The notes beneath the pieces were generated by a model. That model was given only the letters and a program-made list of their open reading frames with translations, was not told the DNA's origin and did no database searches. A stretch of 64,000 bases of DNA from Millionella massiliensis (GTDB taxonomy: Bacteria; Bacteroidota; Bacteroidia; Bacteroidales; Rikenellaceae), in NCBI RefSeq assembly GCF_900104655.1, contig NZ_FNWD01000002.1:2402246-2466245 (forward strand), given 5' to 3'. Below, piece by piece: positions 37,524-46,781 of this stretch (positions within the stretch are counted from its first letter, which is position 1; every line of letters begins with the position of its first letter). The position numbers and the translations under genes were made by a program.

Positions 37524-39140
37524 ATGGCGAAAAAAAGGAAACTTCTGCTCTTTCGAGGCGATAAACCGTTGTGGATTATCGTAGCCGCCCTTTTTCTCGT
37601 GTCGCTGCTGGTGGTTTACTCCGCCACGGCCGCCATGGCCTACCGCGAAGTGGACGGAAATACGTCGTACTACCTCTTCCGGCAGGCCCGATTCATCATG
37701 GTCGGCTTCTTCGTCATCATCGTTGTACACTGGATCGACTATAAATATTACGCGCGGTATGCCAAGGCGTTGTTCAAGCTCAGTATCGTGCTGGTGCTGC
37801 TTGCCTATGTGATCGGGATTTCGCTCAACGAAGCCTCGCGGTGGATCAAGATCCCCGGTACGGGGTTGACGTTCCAACCCTCCGAACTGCTGAAGGTGAC
37901 CCTCGTGATGGTGCTGGCCCAGCAACTCGGTATCCGGCAGGGGGTGATCTCCAAGATTCCCGTGTTGCCGCCGCTCACCCCCAGCGGATGGGCGAGGAAT
38001 CCAGAGCGCAGCTTCAACATCTGGTATAAGACCACCCAGCCGCTGATTATGCCGATCGTCATCTCGACGCTTGTGATTCTGCCCGCCAACTTTTCGACTG
38101 CGGCGATCCTGTGGCTCACGTGCATGATTATGCTGATGATTGGACGTGTGAGACAGCGTGAGTTAAACCGGCTGAACCTCATTGCCGGTGCGAGTTGTCT
38201 GGTGCTGGTTGCCGTCATGTACATTGCCGGGGTGGGGCGTGCCGAGACGTGGGTGAACCGGTTGACGCAGTTTGCCGGATCGACCGAAGTGGTGGCCGAC
38301 AACAAACAGACCAGTCAGGACAGTTTTCAGGCCCAGCAGGCCGAAATCGCCATCGCCTCGGGCGGCGTTGTCGGCAAGGGTCCCGGGAACAGTACCCAAC
38401 GGTCGCAGCTCCCGCACCCCTATTCCGATTTTGCTTATGCCTTTATTATCGAAGAGTATGGCGTGGTGGGGGGGATTGTCGTGTTTGTGCTCTATCTATG
38501 GATTTTCTACCGGGCCGGTATGATCGTGCGACGGTGCAACCGGCCTTCACAGGGGCTGATGGTGCTCGGACTCAGTCTGATTGTCACGATGCAGGCCTTT
38601 GTGAACATGGCCGTCTCGGTCGGGCTGATGCCTGTGACGGGACAGCCGCTGCCACTGATCAGTCTGGGGGGATCGTCGGTCTTTTTTACCTGTATTGCGA
38701 TCGGCATGATTCTTGGTGTGAGCCGCGAAAGCGAACGTGAACAGCAGGAACTCGAGGCGCAGCAGCGTCGCGAAGCGTTGATCGCCGCCGGCGAGATTCC
38801 GCCGGATGCGGAACCGGTCGAGACGGCCGAAGCAGCAATACCGACCGGTCCGGAAGCTGAACCCGACAGTGGGGATTATGCTCCTTCGGTGCCGCCCGCG
38901 GAGTATGAGACCGTACCGCAGGAGGCGGAGCAGCCTCAGGAACCCGCTCACACACCGTTGTCACGTCCGTTGGTTCCGCGGCACCCGCGAACGGTTGCGC
39001 CTTCGGCCGAGGAGGATGAACCCGAAGAAGAGGAGTTGACGCTGGTCGACCACGGCGTCCATGCGGTGGGTACGACCGGCTCGGCAACCGGGCGTCGTGA
39101 AGTGGTCGATCTAATGGATGATGAAGATCATGAAAGATAA
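37524..39140 (+). CDS. ftsW: SEDS peptidoglycan glycosyltransferase FtsW with long C-terminal tail
   Basis: The product is 538 residues. The SEDS fold has about ten membrane segments from residue 12 to 405 with the conserved PLPLISLGGSS block; it polymerises lipid II at the septum together with FtsI. About 130 C-terminal residues beyond the last membrane segment form an acidic, Pro-rich, probably disordered cytoplasmic tail (EAEPDSGDYAPSVPPAEYE and similar), absent from E. coli FtsW. The gene overlaps murG by 11 bases (ATGAAAGATAA) and heads the ftsW-murG-murC-ftsQ-ftsA-ftsZ unit. Confidence 0.93.
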   Translation: MAKKRKLLLFRGDKPLWIIVAALFLVSLLVVYSATAAMAYREVDGNTSYYLFRQARFIMVGFFVIIVVHWIDYKYYARYAKALFKLSIVLVLLAYVIGISLNEASRWIKIPGTGLTFQPSELLKVTLVMVLAQQLGIRQGVISKIPVLPPLTPSGWARNPERSFNIWYKTTQPLIMPIVISTLVILPANFSTAAILWLTCMIMLMIGRVRQRELNRLNLIAGASCLVLVAVMYIAGVGRAETWVNRLTQFAGSTEVVADNKQTSQDSFQAQQAEIAIASGGVVGKGPGNSTQRSQLPHPYSDFAYAFIIEEYGVVGGIVVFVLYLWIFYRAGMIVRRCNRPSQGLMVLGLSLIVTMQAFVNMAVSVGLMPVTGQPLPLISLGGSSVFFTCIAIGMILGVSRESEREQQELEAQQRREALIAAGEIPPDAEPVETAEAAIPTGPEAEPDSGDYAPSVPPAEYETVPQEAEQPQEPAHTPLSRPLVPRHPRTVAPSAEEDEPEEEELTLVDHGVHAVGTTGSATGRREVVDLMDDEDHER

Positions 39141-40296
39141 AACTCTGCGTGTGATTATCAGCGGTGGCGGAACGGCCGGACACATCTATCCGGCAGTCTC
39201 CGTGGCCGACGCCCTGCGCTCGCAGCTCGGCGACGACGGGGTGCAGATTCTGTTCGTCGGAGCCGAAGGCAAGATGGAGATGGAGCGCGTTCCGAAGGCG
39301 GGATACGAAATCGTGGGGCTCCCGGTGGCCGGTCTGCAACGGCAGCACCTGCTGTCGAAAGCCAACCTCTCGCTGCCGTTCAAGGTGATTCGCAGCCTGC
39401 GCCAGGCCCGGCGGATCGTTCGCGAATTCCGACCCGACATAGCCGTCGGATTCGGCGGTTACGCCAGCGCCCCGGTACTGTGGGCCGCTCAGCGGATGGG
39501 GATTCCGACCGTGATTCAGGAGCAGAACTCCTATGCCGGGCTGACCAACCGCCTGCTCTCGAAACGTGCGCGAGCCATATGCGTCGCTTACGAGGGAATG
39601 GAGCGTTTCTTCCCTGCCGAGAAGATTATTCACACCGGGAATCCGTTGCGCGGTCACTTTGCCGATATTGCCGCTCCGACGCCCGAACAGCGCCGCGAGG
39701 CCTGCGGCTGTTTCGGCTTTCCGGAGGACGCGGCGGCGCGAAAGACGCTGCTGGTGGTCGGCGGAAGCCTCGGTACGCGAACCCTGAACCAGTGCATGCT
39801 GCGCTGGATGGATGCGCTGGCCGCACGGAACGATATACAGGTTATCTGGCAAAACGGACGCTACTACGAGCCGCAGATCGCCGCCACGCTGGCACAACGT
39901 CCCGGTGGCCTGCCGGCGAACATCTGGCGCGGGCCGTTCGTCGAACGGATGGATCTGGCCTATGCGCTGGCCGATGTGGTGGTGGCACGGGCCGGGGCCT
40001 GCACCGTCTCGGAGCTGGAGCTGGTAGGGCGTCCGGTGATTTTCGTCCCTTCGCCCAACGTCGCCGAAGACCATCAGACCAAAAATGCGCAGGCTCTCGA
40101 AAGTAAGGACGCCGCCCTGCTGGTGCCGGACGACCGTGCCGTCGAGGAGGTGATTCCCCGTGCGCTTGAATTGCTGGACGATGGTCCCCGTCGGGCGAGA
40201 ATGACTGCGAATATACGTGAACTGGGCCGTCCCGACGCCGCACGCGACGTCGCGCGGACGGTCATCGAGATAGCCAATCGACATGATAAAAAATAA
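39130..40296 (+). CDS. murG: UDP-N-acetylglucosamine--MurNAc-pentapeptide transferase MurG
   Basis: The product is 388 residues from the ATG at 39130 (MKDKTLRVIISGGG); ATGs at 39118 and 39121 would add four or three residues. It is a GT-B glycosyltransferase that makes lipid II on the cytoplasmic face of the membrane. The N-terminal GGGTAGHIYPA motif, the GFGGYASAP block, the QEQNSYAGLTNR acceptor region, VVGGSLGTRTLN and the donor-site ARAGACTVSELE are all present. It overlaps murC by 14 bases, indicating translational coupling. Confidence 0.96.
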   Translation: MKDKTLRVIISGGGTAGHIYPAVSVADALRSQLGDDGVQILFVGAEGKMEMERVPKAGYEIVGLPVAGLQRQHLLSKANLSLPFKVIRSLRQARRIVREFRPDIAVGFGGYASAPVLWAAQRMGIPTVIQEQNSYAGLTNRLLSKRARAICVAYEGMERFFPAEKIIHTGNPLRGHFADIAAPTPEQRREACGCFGFPEDAAARKTLLVVGGSLGTRTLNQCMLRWMDALAARNDIQVIWQNGRYYEPQIAATLAQRPGGLPANIWRGPFVERMDLAYALADVVVARAGACTVSELELVGRPVIFVPSPNVAEDHQTKNAQALESKDAALLVPDDRAVEEVIPRALELLDDGPRRARMTANIRELGRPDAARDVARTVIEIANRHDKK

Positions 40297-41683
40297 GATC
40301 TATTTCGTCGGGATCGGAGGCATCGGTATGAGTGCCCTGGCCCGCTATTTCAAACACGAAGGGTGGAAGGTGGCCGGTTACGACCGGACGCCGTCGCCGC
40401 TGACCGCCGCTCTCGAACGGGAGGGAATCGCTGTCCACTACGAAGATAGCGTGGAGGCCATCCCGCAATCTTTCCGCGACCCCGCTGCGACGCGTGTGAT
40501 CTATACCCCCGCCATTCCGCACGACCACAGTGAGTTGAACTGGTTCCTCGACCACGGCTTCGAAGTGCTCAAGCGGTCGCGGATGCTCGGACTGCTCGGC
40601 GAGGGCAAACGGGTGATGGCTGTGGCCGGTACCCACGGCAAAACCACCACCACGACCATGACGGCCCACTTCAACGCCGTGGGCGCCGGCGAGGGTTCCG
40701 CTTTCCTGGGGGGTATCTCCAAAAACTTCGATTCGAATTTGGTGCTCGGACCGGGAGCGCGCATGGCGGTGGAGGCCGACGAGTTCGACCGCTCGTTTCT
40801 GCAACTCCATCCGCAGGAGGCGGTCATCACCTCCGTCGATCCCGACCACCTCGATATTTACGGAACCTACGAGGCCGTGCGTGAGGCATTTGCGCAATTC
40901 GCTTCGCAGATCGTGCCGGGCGGAACGCTGATCCTCAAAGCCGGGGTCGATCTGCCGCTCGAACGCTCGGATATCCGGCGCTATACGTACCATGTCAGCG
41001 ATCCGGCGGCCGATTTCCATGCCGAAAAACTGACCGTCGATGCCGGCGGCTACTATACCTTCGATCTGGTCTTCCCGGATCGGCGGCTCGAAGGGTGCCG
41101 GCTGGGAATTCCCGGACTGGTCAATGTCGAAAACTGTGTGGCTGCGGCTGCGTTGGTGTGGTGCGAAGGGTTTGACGACACCCGTCTGCGCGAAGCTATC
41201 GCCACTTTTCGCGGTGTGCAGCGCCGCTTCGACTTTTGGGTGAACGACCCCGAACAGCCCGAAGGTACGATCTACATGGACGACTATGCCCACCATCCGG
41301 CTGAATTGCGTGCCATGCTGACCTCCGTTCGCAAGATGTTCCCCCATCGTGAACTGACCGTTATTTTCCAGCCGCACCTCTATACCCGAACCCGGGATTT
41401 TGCGCCCGAATTTGCCGAGGTGCTCAGCCTGGCTGATCGGGTGTGGCTGTTGCCCATCTATCCTGCTCGAGAGCTGCCCATTCCGGGTGTCGCTTCGGAG
41501 ATGATCCTGGAGCAGGTGACGGCCCCGCAAAAGCGCATGATCTCCAAAGAGGAGTTGTTGAGTGAGGTCGAGGCGCTGCCTGTCGGCGGAATCCTCGTGA
41601 CGGCCGGCGCCGGCGATATCGACCGTTTCTGTGCTCCGGTGGCCGAAGTCGTGAAGCGAAAGAATCGAAACGGCAGCCACTAA
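40283..41683 (+). CDS. murC: UDP-N-acetylmuramate--L-alanine ligase MurC
   Basis: The product is 466 residues, the usual MurC length. It ligates L-Ala to UDP-MurNAc. The N-terminal Rossmann motif is GIGGIGMSALA, the ATP loop is AGTHGKTTTTT, and the central SVDPDHLDIY and the YMDDYAHHPAE block of the C-terminal domain are present. It is in the ftsW-ftsZ unit and is followed by a 130-bp gap before ftsQ with no recognisable gene. Confidence 0.96.
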   Translation: MIKNKIYFVGIGGIGMSALARYFKHEGWKVAGYDRTPSPLTAALEREGIAVHYEDSVEAIPQSFRDPAATRVIYTPAIPHDHSELNWFLDHGFEVLKRSRMLGLLGEGKRVMAVAGTHGKTTTTTMTAHFNAVGAGEGSAFLGGISKNFDSNLVLGPGARMAVEADEFDRSFLQLHPQEAVITSVDPDHLDIYGTYEAVREAFAQFASQIVPGGTLILKAGVDLPLERSDIRRYTYHVSDPAADFHAEKLTVDAGGYYTFDLVFPDRRLEGCRLGIPGLVNVENCVAAAALVWCEGFDDTRLREAIATFRGVQRRFDFWVNDPEQPEGTIYMDDYAHHPAELRAMLTSVRKMFPHRELTVIFQPHLYTRTRDFAPEFAEVLSLADRVWLLPIYPARELPIPGVASEMILEQVTAPQKRMISKEELLSEVEALPVGGILVTAGAGDIDRFCAPVAEVVKRKNRNGSH

Positions 41684-41813
41684 CTCAGGTGGCGGGCGAG
41701 CGGAGTGTTCTGCGAAGGCTGAGCGGTTTGTGTGAGGGGAGGGTAGGTGTCGAGCGTTGGGCTGACAGCGCCTGTGTCGCCGCTTCGGATTATTGTATTG
41801 TTTTAATTTTTAA

Positions 41814-42707
41814 ATGCGGAAAATGTCGCCGGGCGGACATAAAATACTCAATATCGTGCTGCTGGTCGTGCTGGTGGCCTATACCGTCGTGGCTGTGAGC
41901 TACTGTTCAGGACGCGAAAACGAAATGAAGTGCACGGGGGTCGAAATCGTCATCCGGGACAGCGCTCTGCAAAAGTTCGTCACGCCAGACATCGTTCGCC
42001 GCTGGTTGGCCGACAGTGCCGTGCGAAGCGTAGGGCTACCGTTGCGCGAGGTCGATGTCTATGGCGTGGAAAAGCTGGTCGAACGGCAGGATTATGTCGA
42101 GCAGGCCGAAGCCTACGTGGCGATCGACGGTCTGCTGCACATCTCGCTCCAACAGCGGCGACCTGTGATGCGCGTGGTCAGCGAAAGCGGCCATAACTTC
42201 TATGTGGACAGCGCGCTGGTGCTCCTGCCGCCGCAGCCCGACTGCATCGCGGAGGTCCCTGTGGTCAGCGGACGGTTGCCGCTCGAGTTTCCCGTCGGAT
42301 TTTTCGGACGATTGGACGAAAAAAAGTTTTCCCGGGAGCGGGAATTGTTATATAATCTGATTAACTTTGTCCAACAGGTAGGTGCGGACCCCTTTCTGGT
42401 CGCTCTGACCACCCAGGTCTACTACGATGGAAAGGAGGTGCGGATGTTGCCGCGGATCGGAGAACAGGTCATCCTGTTCGGCGAAATCGCCGATACGGCA
42501 GCCGTCGGAGCCCGTTTGCGTAAACTCTCGCGGTTCTACCAGAAGAGCTTCGGCGACGAGTGGTGGCGCACCGCCCGCGAAATAGACCTCCGCTATCGCG
42601 GTCAGGTCGTATGCACGGGGATGCCTGCGCCGGAGAAGCAAAAACCGGCGCCGCCCAAACCCCAAAAAGATAATACTGAGAGCACACACGATACATATGG
42701 ACAATAA
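41814..42707 (+). CDS. ftsQ: Cell division protein FtsQ
   Basis: The product is 297 residues and bitopic, with one membrane segment at about residues 12-30 (LNIVLLVVLVAYTVVAVSY) and a periplasmic POTRA/FtsQ-type region (VEIVIRDSALQKFVTPDIV, then RPVMRVVSESGHNFYVD). It works with FtsL and FtsB to control septal synthesis. The C-terminal 30 residues are Pro/Lys-rich. The ATG overlaps no upstream gene, but the stop overlaps the ftsA start by 11 bases. Position between murC and ftsA supports the call. Confidence 0.9.
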   Translation: MRKMSPGGHKILNIVLLVVLVAYTVVAVSYCSGRENEMKCTGVEIVIRDSALQKFVTPDIVRRWLADSAVRSVGLPLREVDVYGVEKLVERQDYVEQAEAYVAIDGLLHISLQQRRPVMRVVSESGHNFYVDSALVLLPPQPDCIAEVPVVSGRLPLEFPVGFFGRLDEKKFSRERELLYNLINFVQQVGADPFLVALTTQVYYDGKEVRMLPRIGEQVILFGEIADTAAVGARLRKLSRFYQKSFGDEWWRTAREIDLRYRGQVVCTGMPAPEKQKPAPPKPQKDNTESTHDTYGQ

Positions 42708-44208
42708 CGAATACGTAGCGGCGGTCGACCTCGGCACAACCAAGGTGGTGATGGCCGTGGGACGCAAAGCCGAAAAAAATAAGATCGAAATCATCGCACT
42801 GAAAGAGGTCGCCTCCAACGGCGTGATGAAAGGAGACCTGAAAAATATAGAACAGGCTTCGCAAGTGTTGCGTGAAGTCAAGGCCAAAATCGAACAGGAA
42901 CTGGGCATCGTGGTGCGCGAAGCCTATGTCGGCGTTTCGGGCCAGCACATCCAGTGCAACCGGACCCAAGGCTACGTGACCGTCCAAAACGTCACCGACG
43001 CCGGAGTGACCGAAGTGCGCCAAAGCGACGTCGAACGACTCATCGACGACCAGCGTAACGCCTCGCTGCCTGCCGGCAAAACCATCATCAGCATCCTCCC
43101 CCAATCCTATACCCTCGACGGCGAAGACGATATCAGCGTGCCCGTCGGCATGGAGGGACGTAAACTCGAGGCCAAATTCAATGTCATCATCGGCGAAGAG
43201 ACCGCCATTGAGCGTATCCGCCGGTGTTTCCAGCGTGTCGGCCTTAAACTGGCCGGAATCGTGCTCCAGCCCCTCGCCTCGGCCGAAGCCGTGCTCAGCG
43301 ACGACGAGAAGGAACTCGGGGTTGCCGTAGTCGATATCGGAGGCGGTACCACCGACATCTGCGTCTATTACGACAAGGTGATCCGCCATCTGGCCGTGAT
43401 CCCCATCGGCGGGAACATCATCAACAAGGATATCCGCGCCTACGGTATCCTCGAACGTTACGTCGAAAAACTCAAAACCTCGTTCGGCGAGGCCGTTGCC
43501 GAACGCACCCCTGTCGATAAGTACATCAACATCCCCAGCGTCAACGGACAGGCTCCCAAGGAGATTGCCGTTCGTACTCTGGCCGGTATCATCGAGGCCC
43601 GCATGTACGACATCATCGATTATGTCAAGATCGAAATCGAACGATGCGGCTTCAAGGGACGTCTCGGAGCCGGCATCGTGCTGACTGGTGGCGGTGCGAA
43701 CCTGAAGAACCTCGACCTGCTCTTCAAAATGCACACCGGGATGGACGTGCGTATCGCACAACCCACCACCTATGTGGCACCTGAATCTGCCGAATTGATT
43801 TCGGCTCCCAAATATTCCACCCTCACCGGTATCATCCTCGACGCCGTGCGTAAGGGGAACTATACCGAAATCGGCGAACAGACCGCATCGCCCGAACAAC
43901 CCGCTGCCGGTATCACCAATCCCGTGCAGGGACCCGGTTACGGTTATGGCGTTGCAGCGGCCGAAGGTACTCAACCCGCAGCCGACCCGTATCCACAGCA
44001 GCCCTATGACAACGCCGGAGGCTACGGTCAGGCAGCTGATCCCTATGCACCGGCCGGCGATTATGGTGTGGCGGGCGGTGACGGGTATGCCCCTGAAGAT
44101 TATCCCGAAGAGGAGTTGCGTGTCCGCAAGCCCAAACTTTCCGAACGGATGAAACGCTTTTTCGGCTCGATGTTCACCGAAGAGGTCGATGACGAAGGCG
44201 ATTTTTAA
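42697..44208 (+). CDS. ftsA: Cell division protein FtsA
   Basis: The product is a 503-residue actin-like ATPase that anchors FtsZ to the membrane. ATP-site blocks include AAVDLGTTKVVMAVG at the start, VVDIGGGTTDICVY in the middle and the GAGIVLTGGGANLKNL block. About 85 residues of Gly/Pro/Tyr-rich linker (for example YGYGVAAAEGTQ) follow the core. The terminal LSERMKRFFGSMF stretch looks like the amphipathic membrane-targeting helix. It overlaps ftsQ and precedes ftsZ by 71 bases. Confidence 0.96.
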   Translation: MDNNEYVAAVDLGTTKVVMAVGRKAEKNKIEIIALKEVASNGVMKGDLKNIEQASQVLREVKAKIEQELGIVVREAYVGVSGQHIQCNRTQGYVTVQNVTDAGVTEVRQSDVERLIDDQRNASLPAGKTIISILPQSYTLDGEDDISVPVGMEGRKLEAKFNVIIGEETAIERIRRCFQRVGLKLAGIVLQPLASAEAVLSDDEKELGVAVVDIGGGTTDICVYYDKVIRHLAVIPIGGNIINKDIRAYGILERYVEKLKTSFGEAVAERTPVDKYINIPSVNGQAPKEIAVRTLAGIIEARMYDIIDYVKIEIERCGFKGRLGAGIVLTGGGANLKNLDLLFKMHTGMDVRIAQPTTYVAPESAELISAPKYSTLTGIILDAVRKGNYTEIGEQTASPEQPAAGITNPVQGPGYGYGVAAAEGTQPAADPYPQQPYDNAGGYGQAADPYAPAGDYGVAGGDGYAPEDYPEEELRVRKPKLSERMKRFFGSMFTEEVDDEGDF

Positions 44209-44279
44209 TCGCGTCGCAGGAGACTGCAACTCATAAAAGAAATTCACGAAGATAAAACAGAGAAGCGACAACATACACA

Positions 44280-45935
44280 ATGGTTGAATTCGTAGATATA
44301 GCGCCCGTCAGTTCCTCCATCATCATGGTGGTGGGCGTCGGCGGCGGCGGGAGTAACGCCGTGAACCACATGTTCAAACTGGGGATCACGGACGTATCGT
44401 TCATGGTCTGCAACACTGACCGTCAGGCTCTCGAACGCAGCCCCGTCCCCAACCAGATCCGACTGGGCGAAACCCTCACCGAAGGCCTCGGGGCCGGCAA
44501 CAAACCCGAACGGGGACGTGCCGCTGCCGAAGAGAGCATCGAAGAGATCAAAGAGGTCTTTCGCGAGAAAAACATCAAAATGGTCTTCGTGACCGCAGGG
44601 ATGGGCGGTGGTACCGGTACCGGAGCCGCGCCCGTGATCGCCAAGGCCGCCAAGGAGATGGGAATTCTGACCGTCGCCATTGTGACCATCCCCTTCAAGA
44701 CCGAAGGCCGCCGACGGATCATGCAGGCCCTCCAGGGGATCGAAGAGATCCGCCACAACGTGGACTCCCTGCTGGTGGTCAACAACGAGAATATCCATGA
44801 GATTTACGGCGAACTGACCCTCTCCGAAGCCTTTGGCAAGGCCGATGACATTCTGGCAACGGCAGCCAAGAGTATCGCCGACATCATTACTCAGGAGTAT
44901 AAGATCAACGTTGACTTTGCCGACGTACAGACCGTCATGAAAGACAGCGGTATTGCCCTGATGGGTTCGGCACGAGGCAGCGGTGAAAACCGTGCCATGG
45001 AGGTCGCCGAAGCTGCCATGAGTTCTCCGCTGCTCAACCACAAGGATATTTCCGGCGCCAAAAACGTGCTGCTCAACATCACCTCCGGCAGCAAGGAGGT
45101 GACCCTTACCGAGACCTACCAGATCACCCAGTTCGTTCAGGAACGGACCGGCAACGATAATACCACCGACCTGATTTGGGGTGCAGGTACCGACGAGTCG
45201 CTGGGCGACGACATCCGGATCACCGTAATCGCTACCGGTTTTGATATCGACAGCATCCCCGCGGTGAGCGATCGTTATGCAGAGATCGTCAACCGTGATG
45301 CCAATCGCCGCCAGCCCGGAGTTCCACAGCCCGAGCCCGTGCAACCCAAACGCGAAACGATCTCGCTGGTCGATCTCGACAGTACGGCAACCAAGAAGAA
45401 AGCCAAAACGACTTCTGACGGAGCCGATGATTTCGCGGTCGTGACGCATCAGGTGCCGACGGTCGAGTACACCGCTCCTTCGTCATTCGGAGTAGCTGAG
45501 CAGCCTGCCTATACTGTCCCCATGGCAGAACCTTCCGCTATTACGGAACCGTATGTCGCACCGGCTGAGCCTGTCGTTGAACAACGTCCCGCAGCTGCCG
45601 AAATCCAGCCGCAACCCGTCCAGTCTGTACCGCAACCTGTCGCAACTCAGCCCATGCCGCAGCCAGTGATGCAGCCCGTACAGCAGCCGCAGATGCAGCA
45701 AACGGTTCAACAGCCTGATTATTCTCCCTACTCATACTACGCTGTGACGGACGATACCCCGATTCCACCGGTGACGTCGCTCAGTGAGGATGAATTGGAT
45801 AATATCCCGGCCTATATTCGTCGCAGAATGAAGATCGAAGCCGGAGTATTGCCTGCGGGCAGCAAGATCTCCCGTGAAACGCTGAAAAACGATCCCAGCA
45901 GCACCCCTCGTGGAGGCGGTCATCTGTTCGATTGA
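44280..45935 (+). CDS. ftsZ: Cell division protein FtsZ
   Basis: The product is a 551-residue tubulin-like GTPase that forms the Z ring. GTP-binding motifs GVGGGGSNAVNH and GGGTGTGAAPVIAKAA, the NVDSLLVVNN region and the T7 loop NVDFADVQT are all present. The core ends near residue 340. A Gln/Pro-rich linker (PQPVQSVPQPVATQP type) of about 150 residues follows, then the conserved C-terminal peptide region IPAYIRRRMKIEAG. About 30 residues lie beyond that peptide. It is the last gene of the unit, followed by a purine-rich tract and a strong terminator. Confidence 0.97.
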   Translation: MVEFVDIAPVSSSIIMVVGVGGGGSNAVNHMFKLGITDVSFMVCNTDRQALERSPVPNQIRLGETLTEGLGAGNKPERGRAAAEESIEEIKEVFREKNIKMVFVTAGMGGGTGTGAAPVIAKAAKEMGILTVAIVTIPFKTEGRRRIMQALQGIEEIRHNVDSLLVVNNENIHEIYGELTLSEAFGKADDILATAAKSIADIITQEYKINVDFADVQTVMKDSGIALMGSARGSGENRAMEVAEAAMSSPLLNHKDISGAKNVLLNITSGSKEVTLTETYQITQFVQERTGNDNTTDLIWGAGTDESLGDDIRITVIATGFDIDSIPAVSDRYAEIVNRDANRRQPGVPQPEPVQPKRETISLVDLDSTATKKKAKTTSDGADDFAVVTHQVPTVEYTAPSSFGVAEQPAYTVPMAEPSAITEPYVAPAEPVVEQRPAAAEIQPQPVQSVPQPVATQPMPQPVMQPVQQPQMQQTVQQPDYSPYSYYAVTDDTPIPPVTSLSEDELDNIPAYIRRRMKIEAGVLPAGSKISRETLKNDPSSTPRGGGHLFD

Positions 45936-45939
45936 TGCT

Positions 45940-46055
45940 CCCAACCTCGGGGGGGCCGGAGAGCGAGAGAAAGAGCGAGCGCAGGTAGAGAGGAGAGGGC
46001 CGGAGACGAGAGGGCTGGAAGAAGGGGCCGAAGAGAGGGATAATGGAGAGAACAG
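45940..46055 (+). other. Purine-rich intergenic tract 3
   Basis: The G/A-dominated stretch after the ftsZ stop resembles those at 22343-22470 and 26571-26780. No frame or hairpin explains it. Confidence 0.45.
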
Positions 46056-46077
46056 ATGTGTTTTTGTAAAAGATTAT

Positions 46078-46117
46078 AGGTTCCGATAGCGATATCCCGC
46101 TATCGGAACCTTTTTTG
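46078..46117 (+). terminator. Terminator after ftsZ
   Basis: A perfect 14-bp stem (46078-46091 with 46098-46111) has a 6-base loop followed by TTTTT. The following 46118-46630 is AT-richer than its surroundings; a 64-codon plus frame at 46403 has no family features, so I assign no gene. Confidence 0.85.
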
Positions 46118-46633
46118 TTGTATAGCTCGCCGTGAAAAAGGCGTTGCATACGGGGGCTGTGGCGTTTCTCGAAGTTGGGTATGTTTAGTGTGGGTGAGGG
46201 AATATAAAGGGTAGTGTTGGGGTGTCGCCTTAATGAAATATTGTGACATCGTAGTTTGTGTGCTGTTCCATGTGTAGCATATGATCGGAGGAAGGGGGCG
46301 TAAAGGAGCAGTGCTCACGATGAAAATAGAGAATATGGGGAAGTTCTAAGGTATAAATTAGAATATGGAGTTGTAGCAAGGTGTGCAGAAGTATTAATGT
46401 AGTTGGAATGGAAAAGCGTTAATGAAGTTATAATCCGAGAGGTGTGTTTAAGCTGTCGGCGCGGGGTTGCTGTAATATCGTCATGGAAAATAGCTCTGTT
46501 ACTATCTTGTTGCGGTGGAGTGGGGGCTTGCGGCTCCGAACGTTTTGGCGTTAACAAGGGCGAATACGAGGTGAGGGCTGGCTTGCGGGGTATCTGAACT
46601 TTGCATGTGTTGATTAAGGTACGTAATGGTAAT

Positions 46634-46685
46634 AAAAGGTTCGGCTTAGAAGAAAGGTAACTCTTCTAAGCCGAACCTTTTTTAT
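46634..46685. terminator. Terminator downstream of nhaD
   Basis: A perfect 20-bp stem (46634-46653 with 46662-46681) has an 8-base loop, with A-run and T-run flanks suited to termination on either strand. It ends the minus-strand nhaD transcript. Confidence 0.85.
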
Positions 46686-46781
46686 GTTTGTTGTTCTCGC
46701 CCGATTGTCGCTCGGGAACAGACTTGCAGGTGGTAGCTTGGGGCTGTCCACCTGTCCTGCTCAGGCGGCCCCTCGGTGAGC

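Noticed and set aside
35616..37925. 769-codon minus-strand frame opposite aspA end, MFS and ftsW start
   Set aside because: It spans three genes on the other strand, has low-complexity His/Gln/Arg composition and no motif.
42469..44280. 603-codon minus-strand frame opposite ftsA
   Set aside because: It mirrors FtsA codons and shows no family signature.
46403..46597. 64-codon plus-strand frame after ftsZ
   Set aside because: No family features, no start signal and atypical composition.
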